A stretch of 30,014 bases of DNA from Scenedesmus sp. ARA3 (Eukaryota > Chlorophyta > Chlorophyceae > Sphaeropleales > Scenedesmaceae). The translations under genes and the position numbers were made by a program. Below, one piece after another: positions 20,210-30,014 of this stretch (position 1 is its first letter; every line of letters starts with the position of its first letter). The notes beneath the pieces were generated by a model, which made no database searches, was not told the DNA's origin, and worked only from the letters and a program-made list of their open reading frames with translations. The DNA lies in contig RWJK01001475.1 of the NCBI GenBank assembly GCA_004335835.1, positions 7,910 to 37,923 of the forward strand, in the 5' to 3' direction.

Positions 20210-22431
20210 GTGGCTTGAGCAGGCAAGGTGCGCGTGTGGCATCTCCCACGCCTGCCAGTGGCAGGGGCTCGCCCCGCTGCAGGTCACCACGGCCCCGCTC
20301 CCCAACACAGACAGTGATAAGTCAGCAGCAGCAGCAGCAGCAGCAGCGCCAACGCGCTACATCTCCAGTGCGTGGCGCGGGTGGTGTTGCTGCGTGGGGT
20401 GGCCGCGGGCTGGAGAGGCAGCAGCAGCAGCAGCAGCAGCAGCAGGCGGGTAGGGCTGGCTCGCCACTGTACGGGGCAGCGGCTAGATGGCGCCAGCATC
20501 AGCAGCAGCAGCAGATTGATGCAGGACCCACATCAAACAAACCTGCTTCAAACACACCGCAGCAAGTGCTGCCAGTCACTGCAGGGCCAGGCGCACCAGG
20601 TGTGCTGCTGCCAGTCTCACCAGGCAGGTCCGGCCAGCTGCACAGCCCCAGCCGCAGCTTGAGCCCCACCCGCCTGCTGCCACAGCAGCCACAGCAGCAG
20701 CAGCAGCAGCAGCCGTCGCCAGGCAGTCCCAAGCGTGCCGCAGGCAGCATGTCCAGCAGGATTGGCAGGAGGAAGGAGGCACAGTGGAAGCCAGCTGGCA
20801 GCAGCCACACTGCTGCTGCTGCTGCTGCTGCTGCGGCTGCAGCTGCAGCCCCCAAGCACGGAAGCAACAGCACGATTAGCAGCAACAACGCCAGCCTCCT
20901 GCAGCAGCAGCAGCAGCAGCAGCATCCAGCTGCAGGGCCACAGCAGCAGCAGCAGCAGCAGCGCAGCAGCTGTGCTGCATGTGAGCGCAAGGCACAGTAC
21001 ATGGTGTCAGTGGCGCAGGCGGCAGCCAGCAGTGGCCCTGACAGCCAGGCAGCGCAGCTGTGGGCCAGTGGACTGCTGCATGTGCCATGCAGTGCCTGCG
21101 GCAGTCTGCCAGCTATGGTTGCAGCAGGGCAGTCGTCTAGTGCAGGAGGATCAGCCTCTGTAGCTGCAGCAGCACCACCAGCGTCTAGTGCTGCTGTGCA
21201 ATCAAGCGGCAGCAGTAGCAGCAGTCTGCTCAGTGCGGTGCCAAGGGCCACTCCTGCAGGGGCTGCAGCAGCAGCTGCTGCAGCGGCAATGGCAGCAGCA
21301 GCTGAAGCTGACGCTGCAACAGCCTCACCCCAGCAGCAGCAGCAGCAGCAGCAGCAGCATCCCTCTGAGCAGTACGTGCCTGAGCTCTCGCCTCGCGTTG
21401 CTGCTCCGCTGCTGGCAGCACCAGCTGCAGCAGGCAGCGTCAGCAGCCTCCTGCCACACTCCACATCATCTAACACCTTTGATGAAACAACAGCGCGCAT
21501 TATTGAGGCGTTGCGGTCAGCAGAGTGGCTGCGGGCAGATGCTGCTGCCAGTGCTGCATATGAGCTGCAGCTGAAAACACCACCAGCCTCGTCAGCTGGA
21601 GGCATGGGTCTGCATACAAGGGCAGCAGCAGCAGCAGCAGCAGCAAGAGGCAGCAGATACACTGAGCTGCTGGCTATTGCACAGGCAGCAAAGCTCATCC
21701 GAAGCCCGCACACAAGCTCTGGCGGCGCAGCACCTGCTGCTGCTGCTGCTGTAGCAAAAGCGGGGCGGCTGGCTCGCAGCAGCGCAGGGCTGGATGCAGC
21801 AGCAGCAGCAAACCACCAGCAGCAGCAGCAGCAGGTGGATGCTGATGTGCTGATTGCTGCAGTGACAGCTGGTGCGCTGGATGTAAGCAGCCTGAGCTTC
21901 CACAGCAGCAGCAGCAGCAGCGGCAGCGAGGCCAGCAGCAGCAGCAGCCCGGCTAACCAGCAGCAACAGCGCAGCCCCGGCAACAGCAGCTACAATGCAT
22001 CTGCTGCATTCACACATAGTGCAGCTGGTGTACCGCAGCACACCACTTGGCAGTCTGACTCGGGTGCAGCACTAGGCCAGTCAGAGCTTGCAGATGGGGA
22101 CACTGGTTGTGGCTTGGTGCGGTCGGCTAGCGGCAACCTGCTGCTGCTGGCTTCACAAAACCCAGCTGGCTTACTGATGACAGCACCAGCCGATGAGGGT
22201 GCGGCTATGACAGCCAGAGCAGCTGAGCATTTAACAGCAGCAGCAGCGGGGACAGCCCCAGGTTGGGAGCCGTTTGCTGCGCTGCACCTGTTTTCAAGGG
22301 GGGCTGGCAGTGCTGCTACTAACACCGCCCTCAGCAGCATTGCCAGCAGCCTCCCTGGCTTCTGCTCTGGCTTATCTACTGCTGACCACTCTGCTGGGGA
22401 TGAGGTGGAGCCTAGCCTACTGAAGGCAGTG

Positions 22432-22466
<35 letters not shown>

Positions 22467-23223
22467 CGGCAGCAGCAGTGCATCTGGCGGCGGGATGCTG
22501 ACCTGCATTGCGCAGCAGCAGAGGCAGCAGCATCACTCGCTGTCATGCCCTGGCACAGATGCTGCTGCTGGCACTAGCGGCGGCCAGGAGAGCAGCACAC
22601 AGCAGCAGCTGCCGGCCGCCGCAGCTGCAGCAGCAGCTGCTGCTAATGATGATCATGGCCGCAGGGTGTCAGCCCCTGCAGATGCCCATAGGGGCCAGGC
22701 TCTAGGCCTGGCTACAAACCTACTATTTGCGCAGCCGCCGCTGCCGCTGCCAAATGCTGAGCTGGCGATGACCTTAAACCCCGTGTTTAACATGTCACAG
22801 CTGTCAACTGCACATGCCACGCCACTGAGTGGCACTTCCCGCCGCATCACTGCAGCTACAACAGAGGGAGGAAGTGAGACGGCAGGGCAGCAGCAGCAGC
22901 AGCAGCAGCAGCTGACACACCACAGCCTGTATTCAGCTGAAGCTGAGCGCAGCTGGAGTACCCTAGGTAGCTACAATCCCAGCAGTACTGGCGGCGGCAG
23001 CTGGCTGTCAACAGCAGCAGCAGCAGCAGCAGCAGCACGCCCACCAGTAGTACTGCTGCCGCAGCCAGGGCAGCAGATGCTGTGCAGTGATGATGTTGGT
23101 GGTGATGTGTGCGGCTCGCCAGTGGCAGCAGCAGCAGTGGCAGCAGCAGCACGCATTGGCGTGACGGCTGGCCCTGGTGGGCTGGTCTTTGCAGCAGCAG
23201 ACCACAGCCCTGGCAGCAGTAGC

Positions 23224-23258
<35 letters not shown>

Positions 23259-23519
23259 AACCCCGCGGCTGGCAGCAGCATGGAAGGGCCCAGGAAGCCC
23301 CGGTAAAGCCAAAAACAGCAGCAGCAGCAGCAGCAGCAGCACAGCCAAATGGAAGGATGTTGAGGCTGCAAAGGCGGAGCTAGCTAAGCTGCTGCAGCTG
23401 CGGCGCAGCTGCAAAGCAGCGGCAGCAGCAGCAGCAGGTGCTGCTTCCAAGAGCAGGAGGAAGAGGGCAGGGCTGAAGCTGGCCAGCCCGGCTGGCTCAC
23501 GCAGGGGCAGCAGGAGCGG

Positions 23520-23586
<67 letters not shown>

Positions 23587-25897
23587 GACAGGGCTGGCCA
23601 CATTGAGTCAGCCACTGGCAGCAGCAGTGTAACATCTGCAGGAGGAGCAGGCGCAGCTGCTGCTAAAGCGGTGCTGCAGTCTGGTGCCAGCGCTGCATCG
23701 CTGCCGTCAGCAGCCAGTGCAGCGGCGCTGCACTCTGCTGCGGGCAGTGCAGCAATCCCAGCAAATGCCAGCACTGCCACGCTGCAATCAGATGCAAGCG
23801 CTGCGGGGCTGTCTTGTGGTGGTACTGCTGGTGCAATGCACCTTGGTGCAGGAGCAGCAGCAGCAGGAGCAGCAGCAGTAAGCAGCGGTGGAGGTTTCAG
23901 CAGCAGCAGAGCGCTTGACAACCACAGCAGCAGCCTAGCAGGCGTCAGCTGCAGCTATGCAGAGACACCTTCACCGCTGCCTTCCAAGGTTTTCTCAGCC
24001 CTGGATCTGGAGGCATCCACGCTGTCCTCTGTTGGCCTGGCAGAAGGAGCCAGCCAGCTGTCCACACCACCCCGCAAGCCAGCAGCAGCAGTAGCAACAG
24101 CAGCAGCAGCAGACGGTGCAGCCGCATGTGAGACTGTGCCATACCAGCCCATGGGAAGCTTGCGTAAGGCACTGGCAGGCATGACGCCGCAGCCAGCAGT
24201 GCAGGCATCAGGCGCTGCTGGCTATGCGGCAAGGTTCAAGCAGCAAAGGTCCCCTGAGAACAGCTCGGGTGGCAGGCGCAGCATCACACCACACAGCACA
24301 ACACCACGCAGTAATGGCAGTGCGGGGACTAGTGCTGCTGCTGCTGCTGCTTCGTCACCTGTGTCAGCGCGCGGCAGATTGACACCCAGAGCTGCTGACT
24401 CACCAGCAGCAGCAGCAGCAGCAGCGGCAAGCCCTGGCAGCAAGAGCAGTAGAGGTAGCCCAGCTACTGCTGCTCAGCAGCCGGCCAGGGGCAGCCCTGC
24501 AGCTGCAGCAAAGGCAGTCCTGCAGCAGCAGCAGCAGCAGCAGCAGCAGCGGCCGCAGTGGCAGTCTGGCAGCAGCAGGGCCGCCAGCCCCAGCCGCAGC
24601 ACTGCTGCTGAGGTGAGGCATGTTGCTGCTGCTGCTGCTACTGCTGCTGCTGCTGCTGCTGCTGGCAGGAGCTACCGCAGCAGCCCCCGCAGGGGCACTT
24701 CGCCCTCCCCCTCACCGGCTAGCTACAACCCCAGGAGGGAGCCAGGCACAGCAGCAGCAGCAACAGCAGCAGCTGGCAGGGCTGTCAGCCCCACCAGGGG
24801 CACTTCCCCGTTGCTCTCCCTCTCACCAGCTAGCTGTAGCCCCAGGAGGAGAGATGCCCCCACAGCAGCAGCAGCAGCAGCTGGCAGAGCAGCCAGCCCC
24901 AGCCCAGCAGCAGCTGTTGTTGCCAAAGAAGAGGCGTCACCAGGCACAGGGCAGCAGCGCAGCAGCAACAGCCACAGCCCAGCGATGGTGTCTCCAAGGC
25001 GCGAGGCAGCAGCAGGGTCAGCAGCACGCTGCACACATGGCTTGAAGGCACAGCCCCAAGGCAGTGCATCACCACAGCCAACAGCAGCAGCAGCAGCAGC
25101 AGACCATGAAGCACACGGGGCCGTAGCATGCAGGTCAACCCCCACACAGCAGCAGCCAGCTGCCAACAGCACTGAAGGGCGCCCAGCAGCAGCAGCAGCA
25201 GCAGCAGCAGAAGTTTCTCCTGCAGCTGTAGCCTCTGGCCGCACTGCAGTAGAGGCAGAGGGCAGCGCGGCAGTGCTTGATCTGAACCATGCTGTGTCCA
25301 ATGCAGCTGCGGCTGCTGCCGCCCTGGCCAATGCCGTCAAGGCAGTGATGGCAGTGAGGGCGCAGCCACAGCTTGTGCAGCAGCAGCAGCGGCAGCAGCA
25401 GACAACTACTCAGGGGCTAAACCATGTCATCCAGGCAGCAGCAGCACCTTGTCAGAACTGTGATCACAGCACCAAAGCAGACGTCATGCAGTCCACCGAG
25501 CTGGCAGAGACAGCGGCAGCAGACGCAGACGCAGAAGAGATGGAAGCAGCATGCGGTGATGAGCCAGCTAGCGAGTTGACTGCAGCCTCACCTAATGAGC
25601 TAGCCGACTGGCCTGAGCAGCAAGTCAATGCATCAGCAGGATGCAGCTCGCCAGCAGCAAGCACGCAGCCAGACTGTGAGCGTCGCTTCAATCTGTCTTG
25701 GCTACCTGACGCTGCTGCTGCTGCTGCTGCTGATGGTGGTGGCAGCTTCAGGCCTGCTGAGCTTGTCAGCAGGAGCAGCAGCCCTGTCAGGTGCAAGATC
25801 ACTGCTGCTGCTGCAGTGGGGGCTGGCCTGCCTGGCAGCCCAGCAGGCAACAGGTGCAGCAACCCTGATGCTGAGCCTGCCAGCAAGGCAGCCTGCC

Positions 25898-25946
<49 letters not shown>

Positions 25947-27531
25947 GAGTGTGCCGTTGCCGCCTGTGGACCAGCCTGCTGCTGTTGCCCTGGCAGCCGC
26001 AATGCAGGCAGACCAGGCAGCTGCAGCAGCAGCTAGCCCTGCTGCACCCTCCATGCACAACCACAGCAACAGTGCAGTAGCAGCAGCAGCAGCTGGTGTG
26101 CAGGGTTTAGGCTGCCCCACAGCAGGGTTTAGGGCTGAGCAGGAGCCCTGCCGCCGCAAGCTGATGCCCATCTCCTGCGGGCAGCCCAGCCTGCCTGAGC
26201 CCCTGGAGAAGTTTTCGCAGGGTTTAAGGCTGGAGCAGAGACCTGCCGGCGCAGGGTTTAGGGCTGAGCCAGAGCCCTGCCAGCGCAAGCTCATGCCTAT
26301 CACTTGCAGGCAGCCCAGCCTGCCTGAGCCCCTGGAGATGCCCGAAGACTCACCCACAGCACAGCTGGCAGCAGCACAGCAGCAGGCAGAAAATGACGTG
26401 GCTGCTGCTGTACCTGCAGCACCACCTTCAGCAGCAGTAGAATACAGCAACAGCAGCAACACGGTACAGCAGCCGGTGCGCTGTGCTAGCCCCAACATGG
26501 TGGATGGCTCTGTGGTGGCGGCAGCAGCAGCAGCAGCCAGTGTGGGGCGGGCTGTGAATGTTCTGAGCCAGTCCCTGGAGCTGGGGTCTGCATCTGGTGG
26601 CAACCCGCAGCTGGTGCTGGCAGTGCTGGCCAAGCTGCAGCGGCTGCCTGAGGCGTTATTATTGGAGATTGTGACGCGCTTAGTGCAGGTGGGTGGGTGG
26701 GGCTGTGTAAAGCAGCAGTAGCAGCAGAAGTAGTGTTTCAGCTCTGCTGCAGTAGGTGTTATAGCTTTTGGCACTTGCAAACTTAATTTGGCAATACTGA
26801 CTAGACAAGACTTAGTCCTAAGAACTGGGGTCTGCTGCTGGGTGCAACCCTCAGCTACAGCTGGCTGTGCTGGCCAAGCTGCAGCGGCTGCCTGAGGCAC
26901 TACTGCTGGAGATTGTCACACGCTTGGTGCAGTTGCAGCAAGAGTTGGTCATGGTGTTGTTGCAGTGTTCCTGGTGCATGGTAGCACCTTTAAACCAAAG
27001 GTTGTGTCGCTTGATGCAGGTGGGGGGGGAGGGGGGGGGGGTTGCAGCAGCAGTTGTCGTGCTGCCGAGCTAGGTGGCGTGCCACTCGCATGTTGTTGCG
27101 CAATTTCTGCTTCTGCAGGTTGTGTTAAAATGCAAAGCATCGCCTCTCAACGGTTTCCTCTCGTGTCAACCAACTCTAACCCTGCATGCCTGCTGCTGTT
27201 CTGCTGCTGCCCCTGCCAAAACATGTTTGTCTGGTGTGCAGCGCCTGGCCGCCTCCACCAACCCCAAGGCCAGCAGCCAGCTGCAGCAGCTGCTGGGCGC
27301 ACTGCCGGGCATCCTGCCTGACCTCAGCCTGGAGCGCCTCTCAGCCAGCATCGCCAGCAGCAGCAATGGCAGCAGCGGCAGCAGGAGGCTGGCTGATGCT
27401 GCCTGTGGGCCTGACACACCTCTGGCAGCGCAGCAGCAGCAGCAGCAGCAGCAGCGTGCAACAGCAGAGGTGTATGGAACTGCTGAATCTGGCGATACAG
27501 CGGGCACCGGTGAGGGCAGTGCCATGTCGCC

Positions 27532-27585
<54 letters not shown>

Positions 27586-27840
27586 GCAGCAGCGAGCCGT
27601 GCTGGTGACTCCACTGTCTGCGGCACTGTCAAGCAGCATGCAGCTGCCGCGTACAGCAGCATCTAACACCCACGCTTCACCTACACAGCACACAGCAGCC
27701 TGTTACGAGGTTGACCAGCCTGACACGCCTCCAGTGCACTCCGCAGCCATGGCAGCAGCAGCAATGCACCATCACCAGGACGCATCAACAAAACAACAGT
27801 ACATAGCGCCCCCAACAACAAGCCCTGCCGCAAAGCAGCC

Positions 27841-27874
<34 letters not shown>

Positions 27875-28536
27875 GCAGGCCACGCCAGCAGGGCCTGGGA
27901 GCTGCCTGGCTACCCAGTGAAGCCTGTCTGCTTCAGACACAAGACCATGTACAGGAGCATGCGCAGCAGCAGCAGCAGCGGCGGCGGCAGCCCACACAGC
28001 ATCAGGCACAGCAGTAGTGGTGGTGGCGCAGCGCGGCCGCCTTGGGGCAGCGGTGCTGGCAGCATCTGCAGCAGCAAGGCTGGCAGCGGCAGCCGAATCT
28101 GTATGGACCTGCCTAGCTGCAGCGGCAGCAAGGCTGACCTGGCCTGCAGCAACAGCAGCAGCAGCGTGGCTGTGGCGCGGCCTGCAGGCAGCCGCTTGCA
28201 GGAGCAGGGGCACTGCCAAGCAGGCGGCGGCAGCAGCAGCAGCAACCGTGTGCCACCGGAGGGCTGCTTGCCTGAGCTTAAGCGCTCCCCTTCCCCGGAG
28301 TCGCCAGAGGCATGCAACACTGCTGACACTAGTGCTGATAATAGTGCTGACAGCAGCGCAGCAGCTGCCGAGCTGACTGCTCAGCAGCGCCTTGTGCAGC
28401 TGCGGCGGCAGCGGCTGGCAGAGATGAAGGCGGCAGCAGCAGCATCGCTGCCAGGTAACGGCAGCGGCAGCAGCAGCGGCAGCGGTAATATGAGTAGCGC
28501 GCAGCCGCTGCAGGCGTTTGAGAGCCTGCTTGCATC

Positions 28537-28571
<35 letters not shown>

Positions 28572-28999
28572 GCAGCAGCTTGTCAATGAGCCTGTCTTAT
28601 TGGTCTGAGCAGCTGATGCGCAGCAGGCAGCAGCAGCAGCAGCAGCAGTATGATGAGATCCAACAGGGAGAAGGTGAAGTGTATGATGACTGGATTGATG
28701 ATGATGATGAGGAGGAGGAGGAGGAGGAGCAGCAGCAGCGCCAGCAGCAGCAGCAGCAGGAGCAATTGCAGCAGCAGCAGCAGCCGCTTCAGAGTGAGCA
28801 AGAGGAACATTTCCTGGACAGCGGCGAATTTGAGCCATCAGTAGAGGACAGCAGCAGCGTGGCTGCAGGAGCAGCAACATGTGAGGCAGCAGGAGCAGCA
28901 GCCTGTGAGGCTGCAGGCTGCGGCTTGGTGCCCGCCCTTAGCATGCAGAACACAAGTGGGGGTGGCAGCTGTGTGGAGTCCCACCCCATTGATTGGTAG
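16853..28999 (+). CDS. Giant low-complexity Gln/Ala/Ser-rich protein, about 3,728 residues
   Basis: Exons 16853-17217, 17415-17994, 18205-26688 and 27242-28999 join in phase (11,187 bases, TAG at 28997-28999). The third exon alone holds 2,828 open codons. I recognise no catalytic domain. Gln, Ala and Ser runs dominate (up to 20 Gln, coded mainly by CAG, GCA/GCT and AGC). Non-repetitive islands include a coiled-coil-like segment at residues 123-150 (QLAALQQELARLQAIQRQ), CxxC pairs at C1238/C1241 and C1277/C1280, TFDE-centred helices near 950 and 1406, basic Ser-Pro repeats near 2469-2575, a 43-residue duplication at 2955-3030, and a helical segment across the last junction (LQRLPEALLLEIVTRLVQ then RLAASTNPKASSQLQQLLGA). 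An acidic run (DDWIDDDDEEEEEEE) lies near the C-terminus. The composition suggests a disordered scaffold or nuclear regulator, but that is only inference. The start is the first in-frame ATG; an alternative 18205 acceptor at 18213 would remove three residues. Confidence 0.75.
20020..20067 (+). repeat. (CAG)16, coding for 16 Gln
   Basis: A pure CAG run in exon 3 of the giant gene. It is followed by CGACGTGCTAGC (Arg-Arg-Ala-Ser) and the TFDE motif. Confidence 0.95.
20155..20208 (+). repeat. (CAG)18, coding for 18 Gln
   Basis: The longest pure CAG run in the window, 87 bp after the previous one. The two flank the TFDEVYAMITAARHTP island. Pure runs of this length are expected to be length-polymorphic. 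Confidence 0.95.
23521..23586 (+). repeat. GCT tract coding for 20 Ala and 2 Thr
   Basis: Six GCT, one ACT, eleven GCT, one ACT and three GCT codons in a row. The same triplet repeat is read here in the Ala frame on the CTG-rich orientation, unlike the Gln runs. Confidence 0.92.
24664..24960 (+). repeat. In-frame Ser-Pro/Arg repeat units of 36-37 codons
   Basis: Units begin at 24664 (GRSYRSSPRRGTSPSPSPAS), 24775 (GRAVSPTRGTSPLLSLSPAS) and 24883 (GRAASPSPAAAVV). The first two continue Y/C-x-PRR and then an Ala run. The spacings are 111 and 108 bp, close to the intronic duplication period. The basic Ser-Pro motifs resemble proline-directed kinase sites. Confidence 0.8.
25900..25944 (+). repeat. 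(AGC)15, coding for 15 Ser
   Basis: The CAG repeat is read in the Ser frame, between ACH and MSVPLPPVDQ in the giant protein. Confidence 0.93.
26122..26340 (+). repeat. In-frame 129-bp duplication (43 residues)
   Basis: AGFRAEQEPCRRKLMPIS.. (from 26122) and AGFRAEPEPCQRKLMPIT.. (from 26251) are tandem copies that each run on to QPSLPEPLE. The period is 129 bp, like several intronic duplications. Two further GCAGGGTTTA starts at about 26102 and 26219 suggest additional partial units. Confidence 0.9.
26820..26940 (+). repeat. Downstream copy of the exon 18205-26688 end, donor lost
   Basis: About 120 bp at the exon end (LVLAVLAKLQRLPEALLLEI to LVQ) recur at about 26829-26937 with silent-looking differences (e.g. 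GCACTACTGCTGGAG for GCGTTATTATTGGAG). The copy ends CGCTTGGTGCAG|TTGCAG where the true exon has CAG|GTGGGT. The offset is about 249 bp. Confidence 0.88.
27022..27041 (+). repeat. G8-A-G11 tract in the last intron of the giant gene
   Basis: A nearly pure guanine run preceded by GATGCAGGT, in intron 26689-27241. It could form a G-quadruplex in the transcript, but it may also be a slippage-prone or mis-sequenced homopolymer. Confidence 0.8.
27533..27592 (+). repeat. Interrupted CAG tract coding for 20 Gln
   Basis: (CAG)14, two CAA, then (CAG)4 in the last exon of the giant gene. The CAA interruption is expected to stabilise the tract. Confidence 0.93.
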
Positions 29000-29487
29000 G
29001 CATATTTGCGGACGTGCAGTATTTGTGGCAGCCTGTTGCAGGCGAGCTGTGCACTACCCTGGCACCCCCCCCTTGTTTACTAAGGGTACCCCCTTAGTGG
29101 TGCCGGACTGCCCATGTCACTAAGCCCTGACCTTAGTAACAAGCCCCTCAGCAGGCCAGACCTTAGTGACACCCTTAGCTGTTGGTGCTGCCACACTGCT
29201 AAGCCCCTTAGCAGGGCAGGGCAGCACTGCTGGAAAAGCCCCTGTAGTTTGTCTGTTACATTACAATTGCTGCACAACCATCACTGTGGCGAGGCAGGCA
29301 TCCCTAACCCGTCCGTAAGTTGTCCCAGCTGGCATTCCAAAAATGCTGGTGGTGGAGTAGTGAGTTGAGATAGTTGATGGTTTGTATACATTGGAGTTCA
29401 CTGGCTGCCTGCATCGTCATTGTATCATGTAGTAGGAAATGGTTGTTTCAAACCAGGACCGCAATGAGCTGAAGTTTCGTAATTTGT
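29000..29487. other. 3' flank of the giant gene with CTAAG/CTTAG hairpins
   Basis: Three short inverted repeats built from the same motif lie close together: ACTAAGGGTACCCCCTTAGT (29079-29098), ACTAAGCCCTGACCTTAGT (29119-29137) and CTGCTAAGCCCCTTAGCAG (29196-29214, stem of 8, loop of 3). Further single CCTTAG motifs lie between them. No TGTAA signal was found in this flank. No gene was seen from 29215 to 29487. Confidence 0.7.
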
Positions 29488-30014
29488 CAGCGTACGGGCG
29501 GCCAATCCTTGACCCAGCTATGGCTGATTGAGGCCCCTTTGAGTAAGGTCCTTGACCCAGCTATTGTCCTGTATCCTTGACCCAGCTATGGCTGAGTGAG
29601 TATACCAGATTGAGTGCAAATAAGCCTACCAGATAGTATTCTGCTTAAAAATCGACTTTAGGGCTCAAGATCACCGCAGGTGACTGAGTAGCAGGCAAGA
29701 AACGTAGCATCCAGTCTCATGGCCAGCCCCAACACCTTGTTCAGTTTTCGTCGTTTCTCAGCGTACGGGCGGTGGATCCTTGACCCAGCTATGGGTGATT
29801 GAGTGTATATAACCCTACCAGGTAGTATTATGCTTAAATATTGATTGATGAGCATTAGAACAGCGCAGGTGACTAAGTGCCAGGCCGGAAACATAGCATC
29901 CAGTCACATGGCCTGCCCCAACACCTTGTTCAGTTTTCGTCGTTTCTCAGCGTACGGGCGGTGGTTCCTTGACCCAGCTGTGGCTGATTGAGTGTATATA
30001 AGCCTACCAGGTAG
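29488..30014 (+). repeat. 189-bp tandem repeat (satellite-like), running off the window
   Basis: The motif CAGCGTACGGGCGG occurs at 29488, 29759 and 29948. The last two are 189 bp apart and the whole unit between them is highly similar (TTGTTCAGTTTTCGTCG, GTGTATATAA, CCTACCAGGTAG, CTTAAATATTG, GTGACT). The first interval is 271 bp because of extra copies of CCTTGACCCAGCTAT (29507, 29550, 29575; also 29778 and 29967). The array continues past the window end. Confidence 0.9.

Noticed and set aside
20499..21983. A 494-codon open frame on the minus strand.
   Set aside because: It is the complement of CAG-rich coding sequence and encodes only runs of Cys, Leu and Ala; triplet repeats keep all frames open. 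The plus-strand frame has splice junctions and coherent islands.
26100..26260. Interstitial telomere repeats (TTTAGGG) in the giant gene.
   Set aside because: The few TTTAGGG occurrences are 100 or more bases apart and belong to the 129-bp coding duplication; they are not a telomeric array.
25464..26900. A 478-codon open frame on the minus strand.
   Set aside because: It mirrors the giant gene exon and runs across its donor and into the intron copy; composition is that of complemented CAG repeats.
1..30014. Transposons, insertion sequences, tRNA and rRNA genes.
   Set aside because: No transposase or reverse transcriptase frame, terminal repeats with target duplication, or recognisable RNA gene was found by eye; short RNA genes could still be missed without a covariance search.

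Overview
The window is nuclear DNA from a green alga. It looks like a chlorophycean of the Scenedesmus/Tetradesmus or volvocalean type; that placement is an inference and not the result of a search. The evidence is GC-rich sequence, intron-dense genes with GTGAGT-like donors and CAG acceptors, TGTAA 3'-end signals, a plastid-type eukaryotic glutamine synthetase with an algal-looking transit peptide, and extreme CAG/CTG triplet content giving poly-Gln, poly-Ala and poly-Ser tracts. I see no bacterial, viral or transposon gene and no CRISPR array.

Layout, all genes on the + strand: (1) 1-2871, the 3' part of a RAP-domain protein, probably an organellar RNA-binding factor; its 5' end lies outside the window. 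(2) 3517-8879, an ankyrin-repeat protein interrupted and followed by Gln/Ala-rich sequence; the end is uncertain (8372 or 8879). (3) 9407-11573, a complete hotdog-fold acyl-CoA thioesterase of the ACOT13/PaaI type with a Gln-rich tail. (4) 12178-15680, a complete eight-exon chloroplast glutamine synthetase, 379 residues. (5) 16853-28999, a four-exon gene for a giant low-complexity protein of about 3,728 residues with no domain I recognise. (6) 29000-30014, non-coding DNA with CTAAG/CTTAG hairpins followed by the start of a 189-bp tandem repeat that runs off the window. The genes do not form a pathway; each appears to be its own transcription unit.

The most striking observation is not a gene. 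In all five genes, segments that straddle exon-intron junctions have been tandemly duplicated, usually in units of about 110-200 bp. Partial exon copies, often with a working-looking splice site, are left inside the introns. Copies of exon starts lie upstream of the true exon and copies of exon ends lie downstream, so the open reading frame survives if the innermost sites are spliced. The extreme case is six successive copies of one exon end and donor at 6310-6950. The most recent is a 195-bp unit at 10496-10850 that differs between copies mainly by two CTG triplets. Degraded versions lie in several glutamine synthetase introns. Repeats of similar period also occur in frame inside the giant protein. 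I propose junction-spanning tandem duplication as the main route of intron growth in this genome. Exon and intron boundaries below were read by eye from GT/AG sites, reading phase and protein-family expectation.
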